Below the pieces are notes generated by a model, which saw only the letters and a program-made list of their open reading frames with translations, was not told where the DNA came from and searched no databases. DNA of 64,000 bases, taken from contig JACPUR010000001.1 in assembly GCA_016192135.1 (NCBI GenBank), positions 62,001 through 126,000 on the forward strand, in the 5' to 3' direction. How positions within the stretch are numbered: the first letter of the stretch is position 1; each line of letters begins with the position of its first letter. Source of the stretch: Candidatus Tectomicrobia bacterium. Its GTDB lineage: Bacteria; UBA8248. The translations under genes were made by a program, and so were the position numbers. This document shows positions 17,850 through 26,184 of the stretch, in pieces.

Positions 17850-18659
17850 GTGAAGGCAATCATTCTCGCGGCGGGGAAAGGAACACGGCTCGGCGAGTAC
17901 ACTCGGGATCTCCCCAAGGGGATGCTGCAGTTTATGGGGAAATCCCTGGTCGAGCGCCAAGTGGAAACCTACCGGCGCTGTGGCGTCAGTCGGATCATCG
18001 TTGTTGGGGGTTACCGAGCCGACCGCCTAGACCTTCCGGGCACCATCCCCTACGTCAACGAGGACTACGAGATCACGAACATGGTGGAGTCCCTGATGTG
18101 CGCCCGTGGGGAGCTGGAGGGCGACGTGCTGGTTTCCTATGGCGATGTGCTGTTCGAGGACCGGGTGCTCCGCCAGATCATGAGCGCGGCGGTCGAGATC
18201 GGCGTGACAGTGGACAAAGCCTGGCGCCCCTACTGGGAGTTCCGCTACGGGGATCCTTCCCGGGATACTGAGTCCTTAGGCCTCGGTCCCGACGGGCGCA
18301 TCGTGGACATCGGCCGCCCTGATCCTCCGATCGAGCAGATCGATGGCCGCTACGTCGGCCTGCTGAAGTTCGCCGCCCGCGGGGTGTCCACCCTGAAGGA
18401 GGTATACGACAGCGCCCGGGCGGCGCACTGGGGGCGGCCGTGGCGGTCCTCGAGGTCGTTCCAGACGGGCTACATGACCGATCTCCTCCAGGAGATCATC
18501 GACCGGGGGCACCGGGTGGATCCCCTCCTGATCGAGGGCGGCTGGCTCGAGTTCGACACCACTGAGGACTACGAGAAGACCTGCCGGGCGGCCAAGACGG
18601 GCGAACTGGGCCAGTTCTTCCGGTTGATGGATCTGCCCCCGGGCGGACAAGGAGGATGA
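17850..18659 (+). CDS. NTP-transferase-family nucleotidyltransferase, possible CTP:phosphoglutamine cytidylyltransferase
   Basis: The 269 aa product starts at GTG with the nucleotide-binding signature KAIILAAGKGTRL and a downstream LPKGM lysine, then YGDVLFED with the acidic metal ligand, and ends with an EGGWLEFDTTEDYE segment. These are features of the sugar/choline-phosphate nucleotidyltransferase family. In the Campylobacter phosphoramidate pathway a protein of this family (Cj1416) joins CTP and glutamine phosphate. It is the third gene of the same arrangement here, so I infer that role. The alternative is that the HxGH domain of the fused kinase gene does this step and this enzyme activates a sugar or amino alcohol phosphate. 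It starts 7 bases after the amidotransferase stop and overlaps the next gene by 4 bases. Confidence 0.75.
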   Translation: MKAIILAAGKGTRLGEYTRDLPKGMLQFMGKSLVERQVETYRRCGVSRIIVVGGYRADRLDLPGTIPYVNEDYEITNMVESLMCARGELEGDVLVSYGDVLFEDRVLRQIMSAAVEIGVTVDKAWRPYWEFRYGDPSRDTESLGLGPDGRIVDIGRPDPPIEQIDGRYVGLLKFAARGVSTLKEVYDSARAAHWGRPWRSSRSFQTGYMTDLLQEIIDRGHRVDPLLIEGGWLEFDTTEDYEKTCRAAKTGELGQFFRLMDLPPGGQGG

Positions 18660-20005
18660 GGCCTGCGGGCCTTCGCATGACACCGTTCCTGGAAACCTGG
18701 AAATACGCTTCCTCGCCTGCAAGAGCGGCCTTATTCATCCTCTTGCTCGTTCTCGCGGGTTTGCTGGCGCTCTGTCTCGCGTCGGGCCGCTATCTAGCCG
18801 CGGCGTTCATCGTCATCGGCCTGGTGCTGGCCGAGCTGGCCGCGCGGACGTTGGTGGCGGTCCTCAGCGGCCGGGGAGCGGCCCTGGTCAGGGAAAAGAC
18901 GCCCCGCATTACGGCTCGTCTCCTGGATCAATTCTATGACGCGGGTTTCGATCCGGAGCTCGGATGGGTTCGCAAGCCGAACACGTCGAAATTGGACTTG
19001 GGGAAGTATCCGTACTCCATCGACGCGCGGGGTTCCCGCGCCAACCCGGGCCACGAGGGGCTCCCCCTCCAAATTGGGACTTACGGCGACTCCTACACCT
19101 TTTGCCGGGAAGTGGAGGACGAGAACACCTGGCAGTGGCATCTCGCGGAGGAACTGGGCTGCAACGTACTTAACTTCGGGGTGGGCAACTACGGTCTGGA
19201 CCAGACCCTCCTGCGAATGAAGCGGGAGTTCCCCCGAAATCCCACCCCCATCACCGTTGCCGCCATGGTCCCGCAGGGGATCGCGCGCAACCTGAGCGTG
19301 TGGAAGCATTATAATGAGTTTGGAAATGTCCTGGCCTTCAAGCCCCGCTTCGAGATCGAGAACGGGCGGCTGCGCTTGATCCCCAATCCTATCGACGAGC
19401 GGGAGAAGTTCTTCCGCCTCGAGGAGTTCCTCCCCGAGATTCGGCGAAACGATTTCTTCTACGAGCGGCGCTTCAAGCGCGAGGCCTTCCGGCCGCCGTA
19501 CCTGGCCTCCTGCGTCACACGGTTGCCGAGCCTCCTGCTGGCCGGGGCTAAGGCGGCGCGGCGGGCCCTCGGGGACAAGGGAGCGCCAGCGGAGGCGCTC
19601 GACGCCCTCATCTACGGGCGGCTGGACGGGGGCGGCGTGCTTCAGCTCGAGGCGCTGTACCGGGACGGCCAGGCGACGGAAATTCTGTTGCGGCTGGTGG
19701 ACGCCTTCGTCGATTACGCGAAGGGCGTGGATACCTTTCCGGTGCTGATGGTGCAGCCCATGCGGGACGACCTCTGGTACATCCGGAACCGCCGGCCCTT
19801 CTATCAAGAGTTCATGCAGGAGGCGGGCACCCGCCTTCTTGCCCTCGATTTGGCTCCCCCCCTCCTCGCGTCGGGCGCGGGCCGGGATCTCTTCCGCATC
19901 TGGCACTACAGCCCGAAGGCCAACCGGATCGTGGCGAAGACCCTGGCCGAGGCCCTCCGGCGGCACGCCCCGGAACGCCTCTCCGGGCGGGGAGCCGATG
20001 ACTAG
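18656..20005 (+). CDS. Membrane-anchored SGNH/GDSL hydrolase-like protein
   Basis: The 449 aa product has two hydrophobic segments near the N-terminus (about residues 24-42 and 47-65), followed by a soluble domain with SGNH features. Block I is IGTYGDSYTF with candidate nucleophile Ser146, then a VLNFGVGNYGLDQ segment containing the Gly and Asn blocks, and a late catalytic His in IWHYSPKAN (His417). Such proteins are esterases or acyltransferases acting on glycans, often outside the inner membrane. It follows the phosphoramidate-like cassette with a 4-base overlap. A role in adding or removing a group on the glycan is inferred; the acceptor is unknown. The AAGGAGG lies directly against the ATG at 18656, so a start at the later ATG (18677) is possible. 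Confidence 0.7.
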   Translation: MRPAGLRMTPFLETWKYASSPARAALFILLLVLAGLLALCLASGRYLAAAFIVIGLVLAELAARTLVAVLSGRGAALVREKTPRITARLLDQFYDAGFDPELGWVRKPNTSKLDLGKYPYSIDARGSRANPGHEGLPLQIGTYGDSYTFCREVEDENTWQWHLAEELGCNVLNFGVGNYGLDQTLLRMKREFPRNPTPITVAAMVPQGIARNLSVWKHYNEFGNVLAFKPRFEIENGRLRLIPNPIDEREKFFRLEEFLPEIRRNDFFYERRFKREAFRPPYLASCVTRLPSLLLAGAKAARRALGDKGAPAEALDALIYGRLDGGGVLQLEALYRDGQATEILLRLVDAFVDYAKGVDTFPVLMVQPMRDDLWYIRNRRPFYQEFMQEAGTRLLALDLAPPLLASGAGRDLFRIWHYSPKANRIVAKTLAEALRRHAPERLSGRGADD

Positions 20006-21056
20006 GCTGTCCCTCGCCGAGGCGATCGGATGGGGAAGCCTCCGCTGCCCCCGCTGCCGCGGCGGATTCTCCCTGGAGGCGGAGGAAGGGGAGGAAGCCG
20101 TCCGCTGCCAGGAGTGCGGGGCGGCCTACCCGGCGCAGGCCGGAATTCCCTCCCTCCTGCCGGAGGCGGATGGCCGCAACGACCGGGTCCGCGAGTTCTG
20201 GGGAGCGCTCTACGACGCGGCCTACCGGGAGCACGACGAGCGGATGGGGCGGGCGGATCTCCTCTCTCGGCTGGACGACCTCCTTGAAATGTTCCGTCAC
20301 CGCCGGCACTTAGCGGCCGTCGAGATGCCGTTGGGGGACCTCGAGGGAAAGCGCGTTCTAGAGGTCGGAAGCGGCGCGGGGGGGCACAGCGCCCTGTTCA
20401 GCCGGCTCGGTGCCCGGGTTTTCTCGGTCGATATTACTCCCCAGCGCGTGGTGGCGACGGCGGCGAAGCTCGACCTCCTCGGCGGTGCGCCGAAGGACCT
20501 CGCCCTCCAGGGGGACGCGTCGGCGCTGCCTTTCCCGGACGACTTCTTCGACATCGCCTACTCGAACGGTGTCCTCCACCACACGCCGTACGTCGGACGC
20601 GCCGTTGAGGAGCTCCACCGGACCTTGAAGCCGGAGGGTAGAGCCGTCGTCATGCTCTACGCGAAGAACTCGTTCCTCTACCGGGGTGTCCTCTTCCCCG
20701 TGAAGGGGATCCTCCTCGGAGGTGCCTCCCGCAACCGGGACTGGCTGGGCCGGGCGACCGAATGGATGTCGAGCCGCCGGCAGCGCGTTTACAACCCGAA
20801 GACGGAAGTGTTCTCCGGGCGTGAGATCGAACGCTTGTTCGCCCGGTTCCGCACCGTGTCCATCCGGAAGGGTTCTTTCACCTTCGACCAAATCCCCCTC
20901 ATCGGAAAGCTTCTCGGCAAGGTGGCCGGCAGGCGGACGGGCTACAATCCGGGAGGTGTCCTAGTGTATGGGTTCCCTTGGCGCAACGAGACCAGCTTCG
21001 AGCTGTGGGCGGGCCGGGGGATTGGCTTCGCCCTCAACATTTCGGCGACGAAATAG
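19998..21056 (+). CDS. SAM-dependent methyltransferase with N-terminal zinc ribbon
   Basis: The 352 aa product begins with a Trm112-like zinc ribbon (LRCPRCRGGF, then VRCQECGAAY, residues about 15-45). A class I methyltransferase core follows, with VLEVGSGAGGHSALF (motif I), VFSVDITPQRV (motif II) and a DIAYSNGVLHHTP region (motif IV) of the UbiE/Methyltransf_11 type. The ATG at 19998 overlaps the end of the SGNH gene (ATGACTAG). Two other zinc-ribbon methyltransferases occur at 31210 and 33188. The substrate is unknown. In this setting methylation of a sugar or of a phosphoramidate group would be plausible, but nothing in the sequence shows which. Confidence 0.8.
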   Translation: MTRLSLAEAIGWGSLRCPRCRGGFSLEAEEGEEAVRCQECGAAYPAQAGIPSLLPEADGRNDRVREFWGALYDAAYREHDERMGRADLLSRLDDLLEMFRHRRHLAAVEMPLGDLEGKRVLEVGSGAGGHSALFSRLGARVFSVDITPQRVVATAAKLDLLGGAPKDLALQGDASALPFPDDFFDIAYSNGVLHHTPYVGRAVEELHRTLKPEGRAVVMLYAKNSFLYRGVLFPVKGILLGGASRNRDWLGRATEWMSSRRQRVYNPKTEVFSGREIERLFARFRTVSIRKGSFTFDQIPLIGKLLGKVAGRRTGYNPGGVLVYGFPWRNETSFELWAGRGIGFALNISATK

Positions 21057-21073
21057 GTCAAGGAGGTTCCTTC

Positions 21074-22261
21074 TTGTCGGGTAATTCCAGCAGCCGCTCC
21101 GTCTGGGGGAAGGTTCGCTCCCTCTTCGTGAAAGAGCCTTCGGGGAAGATCCGGCCGAACGTGATCATGATCCTCATTGATCAGTTCCGGAACGACGCGC
21201 GCGATGTTCACCCGGTGTTCGAGGCGCTGAAGCGCCGGGGAGTGCTCTTCTCCCGCGTCATGACCTATGCCCCCTACACGCTGGCCTCCCTCCACGCCAC
21301 CTACACCGGGCTCTACGGGCGAGATACCGGGGTGGACGGCTACACCCGCTCGAGCGAGTACGACAGCCGGAGCTGCTACACCATCGCCGAGTACCTTAGG
21401 GACGAGGGCTACCACACCCGAGGCTATGCTTTCAGCCCGATCCTCTTTCCACACGGAGGTTTCGACGAGCTCAAGATTGTCCCGGAGCAGGAGGAGACCG
21501 GAATCCTGGAGAACCATTTGTGCGAGATCGATGCCGCCTTCTCCCAGGACCGGCCCTTCTTCCTGTACTTGCACTACGGGGAGATCCACCATGGCATCGT
21601 CCGCGACGTCCTGCGGCGCTACGATGCCTTCGATCCGGAGTACTTCGGCGACATCGAGCGCAACCAGGAGCGCTACCGGAAGTATGCTCATGAGGCGGCG
21701 GTCCACCTTGAGCGCCTTCTCGAGGCCATCGACGCCCGAGACCCGGGGCGCGAGACCCTTCTTGTCGTGATGACGGACCACGGGGGCGGCGTAGGTGAGC
21801 GACCTGGTGAGAAGGCCTACGGGGTCTACGCCTACAACTACACCATCTGCGTCTGGATGTACCTGTCTTGCCGAGGAATTCTGCCCGAGGGGGTCGAATC
21901 GCGGGCGCAGGTCCGGTCGGTGGACCTCCTCCCCACCCTCATGGACCTTCTCGGGGTCGCCCCCTCGAAGAAACACAAGCCCCTGCGCGGGCGCTCCCTG
22001 ATGCCGATCGTCCGGAGGGAGGAGTCCGGCGACCGCCTCGCCTTCAGCGAGACCGGGGGGGTCGAGGGCCCGCATCCTTCGCCCGACTCGGCCAACGTCA
22101 AGACGGTGTCGGACGGCCGGTGGAAGCTCATCTACAACACGACGACGAATCACATGGAGCTCTACGACCTGGCCGAGGACCCGCACGAGACGAAAAACCT
22201 CCGCGCGGTCCATCCCAATAAAGTCCAAGAGCTTTGGCAGAAGATGGCCGAGTTCCTCTAG
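21074..22261 (+). CDS. Alkaline phosphatase/sulfatase superfamily hydrolase with a Thr in the nucleophile position
   Basis: The 395 aa product has the superfamily metal ligands: Asp36 in MILIDQFRND and Asp235-His236 in VMTDHGG. In place of the sulfatase C/S-x-P-x-R it has APYTLASLHATYTG, with Thr69 as candidate nucleophile. Formylglycine sulfatase chemistry is therefore unlikely. A Thr nucleophile is usual in phosphotransferases and phosphodiesterases of the superfamily, such as phosphoethanolamine transferases. No signal peptide or membrane helix is visible. TTG at 21074 follows AGGAGG at 7 bases and comes after the previous stop; the longer frame overlaps the methyltransferase gene. Possible roles are phosphoester hydrolysis or transfer on the glycan. 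Confidence 0.75.
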   Translation: MSGNSSSRSVWGKVRSLFVKEPSGKIRPNVIMILIDQFRNDARDVHPVFEALKRRGVLFSRVMTYAPYTLASLHATYTGLYGRDTGVDGYTRSSEYDSRSCYTIAEYLRDEGYHTRGYAFSPILFPHGGFDELKIVPEQEETGILENHLCEIDAAFSQDRPFFLYLHYGEIHHGIVRDVLRRYDAFDPEYFGDIERNQERYRKYAHEAAVHLERLLEAIDARDPGRETLLVVMTDHGGGVGERPGEKAYGVYAYNYTICVWMYLSCRGILPEGVESRAQVRSVDLLPTLMDLLGVAPSKKHKPLRGRSLMPIVRREESGDRLAFSETGGVEGPHPSPDSANVKTVSDGRWKLIYNTTTNHMELYDLAEDPHETKNLRAVHPNKVQELWQKMAEFL

Positions 22262-22289
22262 CCCTGGAACCCGTCCGCGCGGTGAGCCA

Positions 22290-24206
22290 TTGAGAAGGAT
22301 TTTTCGGGGCATCGCGGCGGCGGTGGGCTCGCCCTATCACCGGCGGGAGGTGGGGAATTACGTCCGCTACGTCGTGAGGCGAGGTGTGCTCGCTGGGGCG
22401 GCGTGGCAGGCAATCCGGGGCGGCGTGATTCCGGGCGGCGTGGCTGAGCCGCCGGGTTTTCCGGCGCTCTCCTCTCTGGAGAGGGCTGGCGCGTGCGGGG
22501 TAATAGACTCGTCCGATAGGTTCCACGCATTGGGTTTCCTTCCCATCGGGAATGGGGGGGAAGATGCTCAGGAGCTCCCTCTGATAGGGAAGCCCCCCTG
22601 GGAGGGCTGGTTCGACGATCCCGAGGATCGGCTCCTGGCCCACCGGTTCGGCTGGGTCCTCCCGTTTCTGGCTGCGGGTGCATCCCCGGGGACAGTCGGC
22701 CGTCTCCTGGATCTGGCCGGGCGGTGGATCGAGGCATTCCCATCCGGTGACGGTGCGGAGGGTTGGGACAGTTACTCCGTCGCGGAGCGGACGGTCCACT
22801 GGATCTTCCTCCTCTCAGCGGCACGGGTGCGGGGTATTGATCGCGCCTCGACCCTGGCAGCGATGGTCGAGGAGAGTCTCCGGGCCCATCCAGGGTTTCT
22901 CCTCCACCACCTGGAACTCCGGGGTGCTTCGACCAACAACCACCTCATCAACGACGCCCGCGCCCTCTACCTCGCTGGCCTCTACTTGGGCGAGGGCCGG
23001 TTCGGGGACGTGGGGAGGGAGATCCTCCGCTACGGCGCGCGGGAGATGTTCGCCCCCTCGGGTTTTCTCCGGGAGGGCTCCACGCACTATCATGTTCTCC
23101 TTTGCCGGTCCTTCTTGGAGGTGCTTTGGGCCGCTCGGGCCAGCGGGGACCATGAGCTGTTTGAAGGACTCCGCGGCCGGGTCGAAGGGATGACGCGCTG
23201 CACGGGCTTCCTATGGGCGGGCGTGGACCTTCCCTTGATCGGCGACGTCTCACCCGATTTCCCTCCCGCATTTCATGCTGGTGTGCCCGCGCTGGGGGCG
23301 GAGCTGCTCGGCCTTGAGTCGATAGAGGGTCCGGCCAGTCCAGGCTGGCATTCTCTCTTCCCCGAAGGGAGGGCACGGGAGCGTATGGCCGACGAGGAAG
23401 ATTGCCCGTCCCCGAAAGCCGGCCCGATTCAGGCTTTCTCGGACGCCGGATATTATCGCCTCGCGTGGAAGAAATGGCGTCTTTTCCTCTATGCGAACCC
23501 GCTTGGGCTCGTTCCTCCCTGGTCCCACGGCCACGCAGACCTTTTGGGTTTCCTCCTTTACTGGGAGGGGACGCCCCTGCTGGTTGATCCCGGGCGGGCC
23601 ACTTACATCGACGGCCCGATTGGCCGCTACGGGCGGAGCGCCCGGGCCCATAATGGGCTCATGGTTGACGGGCTCGAGCCCTCCGTCGTCCATGCCCACA
23701 ATGGTTACACACCCACGCTGCTCCCCGGCTATTACGACCACCCGGCCTCGGTCCTCCCGGAGGAGAAGGAAGATGGTGTCCGGGTGGTCGTCCGATGCCC
23801 GGGCTTCGGGCGTCTCGCCCCGGGGCTCTCGGTCACGCGCGTGCTCGGCCTGAGCGGCGCGGGCCTTCGGGTGGAGGACGAGATCACCGGTTCGGGTTGC
23901 CACCTCGTCGAGCGGTTCTTCCATTTCCATCCTGCGGTCGAGGTCTCGCGGGATGGCGGAGGGGTGCTGCGCTGTGCCGTGCCCGGAGGGGGGGCCTTTC
24001 GTCTCCGGGAGGAGGAGGCGGACAGCGGAGCAGTCGACACGAGGAAAGAGGGGAGCTTCTCCCTCCACCGAGGGGAGGCGGGGCACTCCCCCATGGGGTG
24101 GTTCAGTCCCCGCTACGGGGAGCTCCAGTCATCCTGGACGGTTGCGTGGCGCGGGCGGTTGAGCCTCCCCGATAGGCGGCGATTCGTCCTCGAGAAAATC
24201 GGGTAA
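22290..24206 (+). CDS. Heparinase II/III-family protein
   Basis: The 638 aa product has the two-part layout of the family: an alpha-helical toroid (residues about 90-370) with the STNNHLIND motif (Asn216, Asn217, His218), and a beta-sandwich with SHGHADLLGFLLYWEG (His413, His415) followed by LLVDPGRATYIDG. These enzymes cleave uronic-acid polysaccharides by beta-elimination. Members inside synthesis loci are thought to edit or release polymer. There is no obvious secretion signal at the TTG start, so it may act in the cytoplasm or leave by another route. It lies 28 bases after the sulfatase-like gene and directly before asparagine synthetase. The polymer is unknown. Confidence 0.85.
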   Translation: MRRIFRGIAAAVGSPYHRREVGNYVRYVVRRGVLAGAAWQAIRGGVIPGGVAEPPGFPALSSLERAGACGVIDSSDRFHALGFLPIGNGGEDAQELPLIGKPPWEGWFDDPEDRLLAHRFGWVLPFLAAGASPGTVGRLLDLAGRWIEAFPSGDGAEGWDSYSVAERTVHWIFLLSAARVRGIDRASTLAAMVEESLRAHPGFLLHHLELRGASTNNHLINDARALYLAGLYLGEGRFGDVGREILRYGAREMFAPSGFLREGSTHYHVLLCRSFLEVLWAARASGDHELFEGLRGRVEGMTRCTGFLWAGVDLPLIGDVSPDFPPAFHAGVPALGAELLGLESIEGPASPGWHSLFPEGRARERMADEEDCPSPKAGPIQAFSDAGYYRLAWKKWRLFLYANPLGLVPPWSHGHADLLGFLLYWEGTPLLVDPGRATYIDGPIGRYGRSARAHNGLMVDGLEPSVVHAHNGYTPTLLPGYYDHPASVLPEEKEDGVRVVVRCPGFGRLAPGLSVTRVLGLSGAGLRVEDEITGSGCHLVERFFHFHPAVEVSRDGGGVLRCAVPGGGAFRLREEEADSGAVDTRKEGSFSLHRGEAGHSPMGWFSPRYGELQSSWTVAWRGRLSLPDRRRFVLEKIG

Positions 24207-24222
24207 GGAGAGCAGAGACAAG

Positions 24223-26184
24223 ATGTGCGGCATCGCTGGCATCATCACCGAGAAGCTGTCCCCCTGGGCGCGCCGCGAGGCGGTCGAGCGCATGTGCGCC
24301 GCCATGGTGCACCGGGGCCCGGACGACGCCGGGGTGGAGGAATTCTCCTCCGCCTGCCTGGGTATGCGGCGGCTGAACATCATCGACACGAGCGCGCGGG
24401 GCCGGCAGCCGATGCCGAACGAGGACAAATCGGTCTGGGTGGTCCTGAACGGCGAGATATACAACTTCCAGTTCCTTCGATCCGAACTTGAGGGCCGGGG
24501 GCACGTCTTCCGCTCTGGCGCGGACACCGAGGTTATCCTTCACCTCTACGAGGAGATGGGAGAGGGCCTCTGCCGCCACCTGCGGGGCATGTTCGGGTTC
24601 GCCGTTTGGGATGGACCCTGTCGGCGTATGCTCTTCGCCCGCGACCGCCTGGGCATCAAGCCGTTCTACTACGCCGAGGTTCCAGGCGGGTGGGTTTTCG
24701 CCTCCGAGGTGGGCGCCCTCACCGCGAGCGGTCTCGTCGGGACCGAGCCCGACTACGCCGCCCTCGACCACTACCTCTCCTTCGGCTACGTGCCTCCGCC
24801 CCGAACCGCTCTCCGGGGCGTGCATGTGTTGCCTCCGGGCCACCTCGCCCGGATTCGGAATGGCCGCTTCTCCGTGGAGCAATGGTGGGACTTCCCAGAA
24901 GCGGGGGAGGGTCCGGATCCGGCGGACGACACCCCTGCCCGGCTCCGGAGTGTGCTCGAGGAGAGCGTCCGCCTGCATCGGATCAGCGACGTCCCCCTCG
25001 GGGCCTTCCTGAGCGGGGGGATCGACTCGACTGCCCTGGTCGGGCTGATGGCCCGGATGACGGAGCGGCCAGTCCGCACCTTCTCGGTCGGCTTCTCCGA
25101 CGCTCCCGAGGGTTTCGACGAGAGGAGCTACGCTCGGGAGGCCGCCGCGGCCTTCGGGGCGGAGCACACCGAGGTCGTAATGAACGGAGCGGTTGTGCGG
25201 GAGGAGTTGCCTCGGATAATCCGCCATCTAGACCAGCCGAGCTTCGACGGGGTGAACACCTACCTCGTCTCGCGTGCCGCGCGCGAGGGAGGGGTGACGG
25301 TAGCCCTCTCGGGACTGGGCGGGGACGAAGTGTTCGGAGGCTACGACACCTACCAGATGATCCCCCGCTGGGCCAGCGCGGCGAGGATGTGGGGGCGGAT
25401 CCCCTTGGCCCTTCGGCGGGCGCTGGGGCGGGCGCTCGGCGGGGGGGTAGCGAACGGCGTATCCGCGACGAGCGCCCGTGCCCGGAAGCTGGGGCGGCTA
25501 CCCTGGGTGGACTCCCCACTGGGTCTTTACGCGCTCGCCCGCCTTACCCTCTGGCCCGCAGAGAAGGCGGCTCTGTACGGAGAGGACGGCCGCTCGCCGC
25601 TCGCGGAGGCTTCAGGCGCGGATAGCGTGCTGGACCTCTTGCCCGCACTGGCACGCGGTGGGGGCCGGCCCTGGACCATGGTGAGCCGCCTTGAGATGCA
25701 GATTTACATGTGCTGGCGGCTCCTGCGGGACACCGACGCGATGAGCATGGCCCACTCGCTGGAAGTCCGCGTCCCTCTCATCGACCACGAGGTGGTGGAA
25801 TTCGTCTGCAGCCTTCCGGCGGGGTGGGAGCGGAGATGGGGCCACCCAAAGCGCCTCTTGACCGAGGCCCTGTCGGATCTCCTGCCACCGCGCATTGTGA
25901 GCCGTACGAAGCAGGGTTTCGCTTTTCCCATGGAGAAGTGGATGAAGGCCGAGCTCAGGGAGGTGGTGGAGGACGCCCTTTCGGTACAGTCAGTCCGTCG
26001 GCGGGGGTTCTTCTCGCCGCTCAAGGTGAGAGCACTGTACGAAGGTTTTCTGCGGGGCGAGTACGAGTACCCTGTGATCTGGCAGTTCGTCGTCCTGGAA
26101 CTCTGGCTCCGCGATATGGAGAGCCGGCGGGCGGAACCATTTCGCGGCACGGTCTCGCCCGCCGGGCGGGAGAATCATCTTTGA
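24223..26184 (+). CDS. asnB: Asparagine synthetase (glutamine-hydrolysing), AsnB family
   Basis: The 653 aa product starts MCGIAGII, so Cys2 is the N-terminal nucleophile of the glutaminase domain (residues 1 to about 210), with RMCAAMVHRGPDD and GFAVWD typical of the domain. The synthetase domain carries the PP-loop LSGGIDST (264-270) and an LGGDEVFGGYDTY segment. Length and domain order are normal. In polysaccharide loci such enzymes often amidate a sugar carboxylate or other acid rather than make free asparagine. That is a likely but unproven role here, given flanking heparinase-like and glycosyltransferase genes. AGGAGA lies just upstream of the start. The next gene starts at a TTG that overlaps its stop. 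Confidence 0.9.
   Translation: MCGIAGIITEKLSPWARREAVERMCAAMVHRGPDDAGVEEFSSACLGMRRLNIIDTSARGRQPMPNEDKSVWVVLNGEIYNFQFLRSELEGRGHVFRSGADTEVILHLYEEMGEGLCRHLRGMFGFAVWDGPCRRMLFARDRLGIKPFYYAEVPGGWVFASEVGALTASGLVGTEPDYAALDHYLSFGYVPPPRTALRGVHVLPPGHLARIRNGRFSVEQWWDFPEAGEGPDPADDTPARLRSVLEESVRLHRISDVPLGAFLSGGIDSTALVGLMARMTERPVRTFSVGFSDAPEGFDERSYAREAAAAFGAEHTEVVMNGAVVREELPRIIRHLDQPSFDGVNTYLVSRAAREGGVTVALSGLGGDEVFGGYDTYQMIPRWASAARMWGRIPLALRRALGRALGGGVANGVSATSARARKLGRLPWVDSPLGLYALARLTLWPAEKAALYGEDGRSPLAEASGADSVLDLLPALARGGGRPWTMVSRLEMQIYMCWRLLRDTDAMSMAHSLEVRVPLIDHEVVEFVCSLPAGWERRWGHPKRLLTEALSDLLPPRIVSRTKQGFAFPMEKWMKAELREVVEDALSVQSVRRRGFFSPLKVRALYEGFLRGEYEYPVIWQFVVLELWLRDMESRRAEPFRGTVSPAGRENHL

Noticed and set aside
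20942-22312. A 456-codon antisense frame
   Set aside because: It overlaps the superfamily hydrolase at 21074, which has metal-site motifs and a good ribosome site.
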